A stretch of DNA of 64,000 nt, taken from Boesenbergia rotunda (Eukaryota; Streptophyta; Magnoliopsida; Zingiberales; Zingiberaceae). The position numbers were made by a program, and so were the translations under genes. Below, piece after piece: positions 43,148 to 52,684 of the stretch. The stretch lies in assembly GCA_024364735.1 (NCBI GenBank), contig JAGFNQ010008801.1, forward strand, positions 53,245 to 117,244, in the 5' to 3' direction. The notes beneath the pieces are model-generated. The model was not told the origin of the DNA. It was given only the letters and a program-made list of their open reading frames with translations, and made no database searches. Within the stretch, counting starts at the first letter, position 1, and each line of letters starts with the position of its first letter.

Positions 43148-43722
43148 TCGGTCTGGTGACCGATCAGAGAAGTTGGCACAGTGCTCCTTCGTGGATCGGT
43201 CTGGTGACCGATCCAGCAATTGCTGATCGGTCTGGTGACCGATCAGGGAGCACTCAGTGAGCCTGGGAACCTACTGCCCGGCTCCTGATCGGTCCGGTAA
43301 CCGATCAGGGAGTAGGCAGTTTCCTCACTGTTTGGCTCCTAATCGGTCTGGTGACCGATTAGGGAGCACACAGTGAGTTAAGTTCCCCCGCTGATCAGCT
43401 TCTGAACGGTCTGGTGACCGTTCAGGGAGAAACCATGACCGATCAAGCTGAACGATCAACTATCACGAGGTTTCTCACCCTGACCGATCAGGCTGGAGCC
43501 TGATCAGTCTGGGATCAGCCTGATCGGTCTGGTGACCGATCAGCCAGTGTATTTCAAGCGGGATTGTGGCAAGCTGATTTCTGGATCGAGTTGGTGACCG
43601 ATCTGGTGACCGGTCAGGGTGACCGATCATACGAGCTTGCGATCCCAAATTTCTCATTGGGGACTGATCAGGCTGTATCCTGATCGGTCTGGGATAGTCC
43701 TGATCGGTCTGGTGACCGATCA
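43148..43722 (+). repeat. Hairpin array 3 of the C LTR
   Basis: Eight or more units read GATCGGTCTGGTGACCGATC with variants in which both arms change together: AATCGGT/ACCGATT at 43341-43360 and GAACGGT/ACCGTTC at about 43404-43423. The corresponding part of the 3' LTR is 55632-56166. Confidence 0.9.
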
Positions 43723-44718
43723 CTTTAATTCAAAATGCACTGTCAGACGATCTGAACACGTCTGAACACATCTGATCTCCCTGCTATTAATCTTTGATGC
43801 ATGATTCTCTGTGTGATATGATGTGCTAATGGTCTAATTAAGCTGCAGGTGACAGGGATGGATTCAAACACTCAAGGAGAGTCAATGGAGGCGTTTCCTT
43901 GGAGCAGGTTTGTCCATTTGCCATCTCAGGTTGCAACGGCTGGAGCTGCTGATTGGAGCTTAGCTGAGGGAAGCTCAGAGTGTCCAGGCAGAGCTCAGTG
44001 GTAGCTGGCGTTGGCAGGTGAGCAGCTGGAGGCTGCAGTGAGGTGGTGACCTGGCGCTAGTGGAAAACTTAAGCTGCGTTGCGGAGAAGTGGAAGAGAGG
44101 CTTCTCGCTAGAGCTTACTGCAACTTCTTCTAACTGCATTCTTGTGCTTGTGTGATTACTTCCATCATCTCTTGAGCAAGCAACTGTGATCTTTGAAGCA
44201 ACCAACTGTTACTTGAGCATTGGGAAGAAGAGTCAGAAAGCTTGGCGAGTCCATCAGCGACAAGACACGAAGAAGGGGATTCTTGCGTGAGATCTGCGCT
44301 GAGTGGAGCTCGGGAGAAGTTTGTTTGAGTTCTTGCTGTCCTAAGTGTTCTGTAAGATTTTTCTTGTGTTTCATTATGCTTAAACTCTATCCTTGTTGAA
44401 ACGCTGTGGAGAGGTTACTCCACCGAGAAGGTTGCTTATTATCTGGATTTTTCAGGGCTTGATCTGCCGACGATCAAGGGATCGCCCACCTTACGAGCAC
44501 GCCAAGGAGTAGGGGCAAGTTATCCCCGAACCTTGTAAATCCTCTTGTTAGCGTTCTTGTGTTTGCTCTTAGCTTAGTGTTTTCATTTCTGCATACTCTG
44601 TTTTTCTTTTAGCTTCCGCTGTGGTACTAACATTTGAAGTGCAGAAATTCGATAAGCGCTAAATTTTGGTGGCTGACTATATTCACCCCCCCTCTCTAGC
44701 CATCCAAGGTCCAACAAG

Positions 44719-44730
44719 TGGTATCAGAGC
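44719..44730 (+). promoter_or_regulatory. Primer-binding site of element C
   Basis: TGGTATCAGAGC two bases after the LTR end is complementary to the initiator tRNA-Met. Confidence 0.92.
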
Positions 44731-44774
44731 TTGGGGCTATGTACAAGCGGATTAACAACTGAGAGTCAACGACA

Positions 44775-46482
44775 ATGGCTTTGAGAGAAGGCTTCTCCAC
44801 CACCCGACCTCCTTTCTTCGATGGAGCAGATTTCCAATATTGGAGATCGATGATGGAGTACTATCTTAAGATGGACATCAACACTTGGTTTGCTGTGAAG
44901 GAGGGTTTCACCCCTCCAAAGGATGACGAAGGCAAAGAACTAGAATCATGATGTTGGACGGCAGAGCAAACACGGAAGAGTGAAGCCGACGCGAAGGCGG
45001 TGGTGACTCTACAATGTGGCATGAACAAAGACCAACTCATCAAGGTTGGTCCATTTACAAGTGCAAAAGATTTGTCGAATAAGCTTATTGAACTACACGA
45101 GGGAACCCGAGATTCAAGAATCGCCAAGAGGGATTTGTTCTTCAACCAACTCCAAAACCTTACCATGAAGGAAAATGAAACGGTGAGTGAACTTCATAGC
45201 CGGTTCAAGGAAGTCCTCAATGGTCTTCATTCTATTGATGAAAAGGTCGAGAACCGCGACCTTGTGAGGTATGTGTTAAAAGCATTTCCAAGGAATCCTT
45301 TGTGGTCATCCATGGTGGATGCCTACAAAGTTTCCATGGATTTAACAATTGTTAAACTAGATGATCTATTTTGTGAAATGGAATTACATGAAATGGCTAA
45401 CAAAGGCCCCAAGGAGAAGGGGATTGCCTTAGTTGCAGGGGAACGATCCAACAAGAAGAAGAAGGAGAAGAAGAATGAGAAGGAAGTCTCTTCATCTTCA
45501 TCCTCTTCCGAATCCGAGTCCGATTCCGAGGAAGATGGCAGCGGGTCTTCTTCCTCCGAGATGGCAAATTTTGTTCGAAGGATGATGAGGAAGGGTCGAC
45601 GCTTCAAGGGTAAAGGTAACCCTAGTGCAGCTAAAGTTGATAAATCTAATGTTTCTTGTTATGAGTGTGTCAGGAAAGGGCACTTCAAGAATAAATGCCC
45701 AAAGCTAAAGAAGAAGGAGGAGAAATCCAAGAAGAAAGAGGAGAAAATAAAGAAGAAGAAAAAGGCCTTGAAGGCCACTTGGGATGAAACATCCTCAAGC
45801 TCATCCGATGAAGAAAAAGAGGAGAAGAGTACACGGCATGTGGCACTCATGGCACTTGAAGGAGAAGAAAGCAGTGATGAATCCTCCGACTCTTCAAACG
45901 CGGCTTCATCATCTTCGGATGATGAAGAGGTAACCACTCCCAAACTTGAGATATGTTATAGAGCTATTGCATATTTAACCAATATGTTGAAAAAGTCAAA
46001 AAAATAAGGTTAAATCATTGGAATTAGAAATTGAACAATTGAAATCATCTAGGGATGAGAACATAGACGACTTGCATGTTGAAATGTTAGAGGATGAGAT
46101 TAAGTCACTGAAAATTGAGGTTGAACATTTGAAATCCTCTAAGGATGAGGATGCATATGATTTACATGTAGAATTGTTAGAAAATGAAAATAAATCATTG
46201 AAGAGTGAAGTTGAGAGACTCAAGAATATTCTTGAGAAGTTCTCAACAAGCTCAAAGACCCTAGACATGATTTTGAATGCCCAAAGGGCAGTCTACAATA
46301 GGGCCGGTATTGGCTACCGACCCAAAGAACCTTCATTTGTGTCCTTAATGTCTAGGACTGGTGTTAGGCCACTTAAGACACCCAAGGTTCAAAAGAAAGT
46401 TGTCAAGGCATGGGTGCCTAAGTCTTGTTTAGTAGGTGCTTTAGGTCCCAAGGTTTGGGTACTTAAAACTTCTATTTTTTGA
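44775..46482 (+). pseudogene. Element C gag
   Basis: The ATG at 44775 opens MALREGFSTTRPPFFDGADF. A TGA at 44949 stops it after 58 codons. The same frame is then open to 46007 with the capsid region (LQCGMNKDQLIKVGPFTSAKD, NGLHSIDEKVENRDLVRYVL), a serine/acid-rich linker, the zinc knuckle CYECVRKGHFKNKC (about 45657) and a lysine-rich segment. One extra A in the A run at 45998-46004 ends it at 46007. The other frame carries on from 46018 to 46482 with two direct repeats of about 40 residues (ELEIEQLKSSRDENIDDLHV / KIEVEHLKSSKDEDAYDLHV) forming a coiled coil. Only two lesions separate it from an intact gag. Confidence 0.9.
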
Positions 46483-47976
46483 ATTGTGTAGGTTATGATT
46501 GAGGGGGAGCATCTATCAACTTGGTTCGTTGATAGTGGGTGCTCCAAACACATGACCGGCGATAGATCATTGTTTGCTACCCTTCAAAGAAAAAGTAGAT
46601 GTAATGTTTCATTTGGTAACAATCGTAGTCTTAAGGTTATAGGAATATGAGACATTCAAATATCCGAATGTCTTAGAATTAAAAATGTCCTTCTAGACAA
46701 GGGGATGACATTTAATCTCCTAAGTGTCAGTCAATTGTGTGATGCGGGTTACACAATTGATTTTCAACAAAGTCAATGTCGAGTTAGACAACATGACACC
46801 TTTGATACGGTACTAGTAGGAACAAGAGTAGATAACATTTACCAAGTTTCTTTTAAAAGTGCTATTAATGCTTTTGCTAAGTGTCTCATGTCAAAAGAAG
46901 AGGAGTCCACCCTTTAGCACCGGTGGCTAGCACATGTTAACATGAAGAATATCCAGAAGTTGGCCAACAAGGGATTAGTCCGTGGCTTACCAAGCATCAA
47001 GTATGAGAAAGAAAAGATTTGTGATGCATGTCAAATGAGTAAGCAAACAAAATCTGCACATAAAGGTAAAAGCACTGTAAGTACTTCTACCGCATTGGAT
47101 TTACTTCACATGGACTTATTTGATTGTAGCACTATCATATCATTGAATGGTAGTAGATATTGTTTTGTTATCATTGATGATTTCACTAGATATACATGGA
47201 CATATTTTCTGAAATATAAGGATCAAACCTTAGATGTTTTCATTTCTTTTTGTAGAAGAGTTGAAAATGAAAAATCATCAACAATTAAGACAATAAGAAG
47301 TGATCATGGAGGTGAATTTCAAAACCAACGATTTTTAGAATTTTATCAAGATAGAGGGTATAGACATGAGTTCTCCACTCCTAGAACACCACAACAAAAT
47401 GATGTTGTAGAGAGGAAGAACCGTGTTCTACAAGAAGCTGCACGAAGCATGCTTAATGAGTACTCACTACCGAGTTACTTATGGCCTGAAGCTGTAAATA
47501 CAGCTTGCTATGTGCAAAATCGAGTCCTCATCGATAGATTCTTGGGAAAGACTCCCCATGAACTGTGGTTTGGGAAACCACCTACGGTTAAACACCTTAG
47601 GGTGTTTGGTTGTAAGGTATTTATCCTGAACACCAAGGACCACCTTGGAAAGTTCACGGCAAAGGCTGATGAAGGGATACTGGTTGGGTACTCCCTAGTT
47701 AGCAAAGCCTACCGAGTCTACATTAAGAAATCTAGATTGGTTGAAGAGTCTTCTGATGTTGTCTTTGAAGAAATTCCAAAAGCAAATAGGCAACCAGAAG
47801 ATGAAGTCCAATTCGAACTTAGGAGACTAAGTTTGAATGAAGGTCAAAATGTTGTTGATGGTGATGAATCTGATGACGGTGAGCCTAGACAACCCATAGA
47901 TCAGCCGGATCCTGAGGCTGAGCTGGTGTCTAGTGAAATCATTCAAGAAGCACCACCAACACCAAGATTGCACTAA
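46483..47976 (+). pseudogene. Element C protease, pre-integrase and integrase
   Basis: WFVDSGCSKHMTGDRSLF (about 46527) is the protease site. After a TGA at about 46648 come FNLLSVSQLCDAGY and, behind a stop at 46915, the HRWLAHVNMKN motif, in which the usual LGH is LAH. The long frame 46942-47976 is the integrase with LLHMDLFDC, TIRSDHGGEF and NDVVERKNR (the normal NG before VVER is ND), LPSYLWPEAVNTACYVQNRVL and LRVFGCKVFILNTKDHLGKF. It ends in the acidic linker at a junction with element F, before RT begins. Confidence 0.9.
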
Positions 47977-47978
47977 CA

Positions 47979-49791
47979 ATCTCCCCCTTTTTGATGTTTG
48001 ACAATATGTTTGAGAAAGACTAATCCCTATTAGCCTTTCACGCTTTTCTCCCCCTTTAACACACATCAAAAACTCTCCCTGAGAATCTATATGGTCAAAG
48101 GCATTCCCAATGAAAGTCATCAACCTTTCATTAAACCTTATGCTCAACATTGAGCACTCATGGTGATGAAGCTCCCAAATCTTCATCCTTTCCCTTTACT
48201 AAAAATAAAATTCGAACACATGCTTTTAAGGAAGACCTCCCCCTCAAAACATGCTCTAACTTCCATTATTGCACCAACAATGATTTTGAATTCCTAAAGA
48301 CCTTAGGAAATCTCAAAAAGAAGTTTTGAGATTTTGAGATTCAAAACTTGAAACAAAATCTCTCATTAACCCTATAGTTTTCACCAAACCATCTCCCTTT
48401 TTGATTTCATATTGAAAGTTACCCAAATATACTTATAAAAGTATTTCAAGAGGCTAGGGATTGGTAGGTTACTGAAAATAGACAGTTTTAGTCTCACTAA
48501 TCGATTGGCGTTGGGAACCAATCGATTAAGACATGCACTAATCGATCACCCGATCGATTACAGTTGCCTTGAATCGATCACCGGAATTATTACGGGAGCT
48601 TCTGTGCTCGCAGATAGGGCTAACAATCGATTGAAGTAGCCTAATCGATCACCTGATCGATTGGAAGTTTCTGATTTCTGAAAATAGTTTCAGACCGAAT
48701 TTCAGAAACCCCTAAATAATTCTACAGAATTTGAAAAATCCTAAAATTTTGTGTAGATATTATTTATGACATATACTATCAAGGAAAAATAATTTTCTAT
48801 GAAAATAACTTTCATTTCCAAAGATTGACACAAAATTTAAAACCATTGAAATAATTCAATGTTTCACTCTATTTTGTATCCAATTCATCATTGATGAGTG
48901 CTATCAAAAGATAGTCTTCACCAAGGTTTCACAAGATAGTTTTTAAATAGTTTTCAAAAACAATTTTCAACCATATTCTTTGGGTTAAATGCACATGACT
49001 TGTACATTAGCTTTCCCAATGATTGGAGTTCATTTAAATTCAAGTTTTTGAAGAACCAAAAACTCAATAGAATGCACTTTATCAACACCCTTGAGTTCGG
49101 TTCATCTTCCTAACACCTCACTTGTATTTAGAGTGTCTCCAAACACATACAAGTCAACTTATAATTTTAGTGAGGTGTGAAAGTCATATTCTCCCTAAAC
49201 TAAGGGTTCATGCATTTCTACCTAGGCATTATAAACTTTGATCATCCACCTAGGATGTCAATTAATGTCAATGTCCTTAATTTCAATAACAATTGAGTTA
49301 ATGCATGATAATGACTTTGACATGCATCATATGAGGATTTTCAAAGGAAATTATAGCTAGATGATGCATGTATGACATAACATGTAATATTTTCATAATA
49401 AGATATGAATGATGAATTATGATGTCATGGCATGTGATAGGGCATACAAAACATGGCATAATAGCACAAAAGAAAATACCTAGATTTCCTATCTAAGTAT
49501 CAATAACTCATCGCTAAGCCATTGATAATCCTAACTTAGCCCCTAATTTCTAAGATAATGCCAAAACTCCCAACTTGACCTATCTTTGGATTCTAACCTA
49601 GTTGTGCCAACTTTTATTAAGTTCAATCTTCCAAAAATGTAGTGTGGCACAAAAATTTACTCCTCCTAGAGTAAACAATTGATTCCTTTATTTTCAAGGG
49701 TAGTAACTCCTTGAAAATGTCCCAAAGTGTCAACTTCATCAAGGTCAGGTTAACTACCCTTCCAATTTGAGTTGACACTCCCTAGACCTAT
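47979..49791 (-). other. Non-coding 3' region and polypurine tract of F
   Basis: The minus strand ends in AAAAAGGGGGAGAT at 47979-47992, the F polypurine tract, identical in core to that of B. Purine-rich stretches recur at about 48045, 48235 and 48385 (plus-strand TCCCCCT and TCTCCCT runs). AATCGATT-type palindrome pairs lie at 48494-48663. No frame with a recognisable domain is present. Confidence 0.7.
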
Positions 49792-51363
49792 CTAGGGTGT
49801 GGCGAACACACTCATAGGAACCCAAAACCTATTGGCGCTCCTTGGGTGTTCTAGGTATTCACTAGGGATAGCTTCCCTTGATACCTTCCTAATGACTTTC
49901 CTAGGCTTCTCCAAAGCCTTAGTCATGTGAGTCTTGTCTTGGTCAACTCTAGGGATGGCTTCCCTTGTGGCCTTGACTTGACTTCTTGACTTAGATTGAG
50001 TTCCATACCTATATGGAACTCTATGATAGGATGGACCATCATCCTTGGTTTTAGGTTTGTGTCCCAAACCTTCCTTACTCCTAGAGGGTCCTTGATTTCC
50101 AAAATCTAGGTTTTGAATTTTTGACCCCTTAAATAGATTTTCTATTTTCTTAAGGGATTTTTCTAATTTATCAAGTTTTGACCTCAAAACTTGATTTTCA
50201 ATCATTACCTCATTAAGACTTGGTTTTCTAATATAGCCTTGGTGATTTTTCTTTTTGTCCTTGTTTTGGGTAGGTCTACCCTTAAATAATCTAAACTCTT
50301 CCCTATCCTTCGATGTGGTAGACCTAGCATGGAAGTCTCTATATTTTTCCTTAGGTTTTTCATACCTCCTATTTTCATGATAAATAGCATTAAAATGATA
50401 ATAATTATTTCTAGCATGCATATTATCATGATTTAAATAAGTATCATTACCTAATGGTACCTTAGTCTTGATCTTGGAGGCTCCCCCTTGATTTGAGCTC
50501 CTCCTTTTTGCCTTGGTCGTGTCCTTCCCCTTTGGACATTGATTCTGATAGTGTCCTCTTTGATTGCATGAGAAGCACACAATGTGCTTCTTATCCTTCT
50601 TTACTTTGGGGCCGACCTCCTTTGGATTGTCCTTGGTCTTGGGTGCCACTTGCACCTTCTTCTTGACCAATTTGGGGCACTTGCTCTTATAGTGCCCTTT
50701 CTCCCTACACTCAAAGCAAATGATGTGATCTTTATTTTTACAAATTGAAATGTTTATACCTTTGCTTGTAGGGGTGACACTTTCTTCCTCTTCATTGACA
50801 TTGGAAAATGATGTTGAAACCTCTTCTTGTTCCGGCGTCAATGTCAAATTTTGCTCCTCTTCAACCCTTGAAGTGGAGGCTTCTTGAGCTTCATCTTCGG
50901 ATGTTGAGGACCTCTCAACTTCCGAATCTTCTTCCTCCGATGAATCTCCCTCTTCGGATTTGTCTTGAATTTGTAAAGTGGAGGGATTTTCATGAAGCCT
51001 TGCCAATTTGCTCCAAAGCTCTTTGGCATCTTGAAATTCCCTAATTTTGTCCAAGATGGTGCTTGGCAATAGATTGACCAATAACTTGGTCACTTTGTCG
51101 TTGGCCTCGCATCTCTTGATTTGCTCCTCATTCCATTTGTTTTTCTTGAGGAGCTTTCCTTTGGTGCTTGTTGGAGCTTCAAAACCCTCCATTAGAGCAA
51201 ACCATTGCTCTATCTCCATCATGAAGTAATTTTCAATCTTTGACTTCCAAAGATCGAAATTTGCCTTGTCGAATGATGGAGGTGCCCGGGTGTCGTAGCC
51301 GAACTCCATTTTTGAAGTTGAACCCTCTTGATGATGACTTTTTGAAATTAGGGTTTCTTCCAA
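49792..51363 (-). CDS. Element F gag polyprotein, intact 523-codon frame
   Basis: The frame opens MEETLISKSHHQEGSTSKME about 60 bases after the primer-binding site and runs unbroken to a stop at 49792. It contains a UBN2-type capsid segment (APPSFDKANFDLWKSKIENYF, residues 27-47; NDKVTKLLVNLLPSTILDKI, about 88-107), an acidic-serine linker, two CCHC zinc knuckles CFECREKGHYKSKC (about 219-232) and CFSCNQRGHYQNQC (about 264-277), a basic middle, a coiled coil (NEVMIENQVLRSKLDKLEKS) and the C-terminal RFWVPMSVFATP. The capsid part is shorter than in B or C: the LIELHEG-type motif is followed almost at once by the linker. It is the only unbroken gag in the window and may have been kept by selection for self-packaging. 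Confidence 0.85.
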   Translation of the reverse strand: MEETLISKSHHQEGSTSKMEFGYDTRAPPSFDKANFDLWKSKIENYFMMEIEQWFALMEGFEAPTSTKGKLLKKNKWNEEQIKRCEANDKVTKLLVNLLPSTILDKIREFQDAKELWSKLARLHENPSTLQIQDKSEEGDSSEEEDSEVERSSTSEDEAQEASTSRVEEEQNLTLTPEQEEVSTSFSNVNEEEESVTPTSKGINISICKNKDHIICFECREKGHYKSKCPKLVKKKVQVAPKTKDNPKEVGPKVKKDKKHIVCFSCNQRGHYQNQCPKGKDTTKAKRRSSNQGGASKIKTKVPLGNDTYLNHDNMHARNNYYHFNAIYHENRRYEKPKEKYRDFHARSTTSKDREEFRLFKGRPTQNKDKKKNHQGYIRKPSLNEVMIENQVLRSKLDKLEKSLKKIENLFKGSKIQNLDFGNQGPSRSKEGLGHKPKTKDDGPSYHRVPYRYGTQSKSRSQVKATREAIPRVDQDKTHMTKALEKPRKVIRKVSREAIPSEYLEHPRSANRFWVPMSVFATP

Positions 51364-51423
51364 CTTCTTCTTCTTCCTCTAGCTCTTGCCCTCTTGGCGA
51401 TGAGTCCAAAGAAGAGAAACCTC

Positions 51424-51435
51424 GCTCTGATACCA
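51424..51435 (-). promoter_or_regulatory. Primer-binding site of F
   Basis: The minus strand reads TGGTATCAGAGC two bases inside the LTR end, complementary to initiator tRNA-Met. Confidence 0.9.
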
Positions 51436-51437
51436 CT

Positions 51438-52483
51438 TGTTGGGACCGATTGGCGAGCTAGAGGGGGGGTGATTAGCTCCGATTTGCTCCGTGATGATTT
51501 GTCGCGGCGGAAGACTCGAGCAAACGCTAACACAAGAGATTTACTTGGTATCCACCCCGGTCGGGTGACTAATCCAAGGATCAACTCTCCTCACTCTCTT
51601 ATACACTATGAAAGATCTCCTTCTTGAGGTGGAGAAACCTCTTACAAGCTTTCACAAAGATACAACAAGAATCAAAGCAAACACAAAATGAAATCTTACA
51701 AGATTTACAATGAATAAACTCTCTTTGCTTTCCTTGCTATCTTCAAGCTTGTGGTTGCCTCTAGAACCTTGGAAATGCAGCAGGAAAAACCTCCAAGACT
51801 TCCCTTGAGATGACACCAATGAAGAAGGAGAAAGGGGAGAAGAGTTGTGGCTCAAAACCTGCGTGAAAACCATTATACCCGACGCCTAGGGTTTCCCAAT
51901 CGATTACCCAATCGATTACCACGTCATCTTAGCCGTTCAACGACTAGTTTTTGAACCTGAATCGATTAGCCAATCGATTACCACTGCCCTTAATCGATTG
52001 ACCAATCGATTAAGGGAAGGCTGAATCAATTACCCAATCGATTCAGCCACCTTGTCAGCATGCGATCTCCCCGATCCATCTGGACTTCACCTAGTCCCAC
52101 TAGGTCTTCTCCCATGTCAGCGTGCGATCTCCCCGATCCACCTGGACTTCACCTAGTCCCACTAGGTGTGCCTAGTCCCACTAGGTCTTTTTCCATGCCA
52201 GCGTGCGATCTCCCCGATCCACCTGGACTTCACCTAGTCCCACTAGGTGTGCCTAGTCCCACTAGGTCTTTTCCCATGCCACCGTGCGATCTCCCTGATC
52301 CACCTGGACTTCACCTAGTCAAGTCTCCAGTCAACCTTGACCCACTTGACACCATACGACATTCAAACATAATTATCAAACATCGAAATATTCAAATATA
52401 AGCTCACCAAGCTTACCAGACATCGGCTCACCCGAGCCTAGTCAACCTAGGTCAACCCTGACCTAACCAAGATTGCACCAACA
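51438..52483 (-). repeat. 5' LTR of element F
   Basis: It is 1046 bp, from TGTTGGGACCGATT with a GCTAGAGGGGGGGTGATTAGC box to GATTGCACCAACA. AATCGATT-type palindromes lie at 51898-52045. A tandem repeat of about 84 bp, containing CCTAGTCCCACTAGG hairpins, covers 52055-52320. The open frame 52060-52401 only reads this repeat. Confidence 0.88.
52055..52320 (+). repeat. Tandem repeat of about 60-84 bp in the F LTR
   Basis: Units begin GCGATCTCCCCGATCCACCT, continue GGACTTCACCTAGTCCCACT and end with one or two AGGTGTGCCTAGTCCCACTA pieces. There are four copies with the second and third longest. Confidence 0.88.
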
Positions 52484-52684
52484 AACCCCTCTCCTCCTAT
52501 GCGTGAGTTCTTCTTACCCGTGAGATCTTGTGTGTGTGCGATCCTGAGAAAGTGTCCTGCAAGCTTTTCCTGGTCTTCTGCAAGTTCCTTTCTCGCTCAA
52601 GGTTTTGCGCTCCTTTCTTGCGCCGAAAACTTTTTCTTGCGCGAGCGTTTCTCCAGACTTCAAGATCTTCTTCACAAATCATAA
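52484..52684 (+). other. Element C leader of the extra gene
   Basis: The stretch follows the F LTR and precedes the proposed start at 52685. It is pyrimidine-rich (TTCTTGCGCGAGCGTTTCTC) with two overlapping inverted frames, neither with a domain. It is probably part of the region between the lost C pol and the extra gene. Confidence 0.5.

Larger units (their letters stand above)
42604..44716 (+). repeat. 5' LTR of element C
   Basis: It is 2113 bp, from TGTTGATGCAG to GGTCCAACA, and ends with the Sirevirus-type ATTCACCCCCCCTCTCTAG box (44681-44699). The first half is filled with three different hairpin arrays, listed separately. Confidence 0.93.
47962..52483 (-). mobile_element. Gag-only Sirevirus-like element F, left LTR lost
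   Basis: On the minus strand: LTR (52483-51438), primer-binding site (51424-51435), an intact gag (51363-49792), 1.8 kb without genes, polypurine tract (47979 on) and only the last 17 bp of the second LTR (47962-47978). There is no protease, integrase or RT, so F must have moved with proteins from another element. It lies inside element C. Confidence 0.85.

Noticed and set aside
43475..43723. Minus-strand frames with repeated IGHQTDQ, and 55699-55902.
   Set aside because: Translations of hairpin array 3 in the C LTRs.
52060..52401. Plus-strand frame with PDPPGLHLVPLG repeats.
   Set aside because: It is a translation of the tandem repeat in the F LTR; the repeat happens to be a multiple of three without stops.
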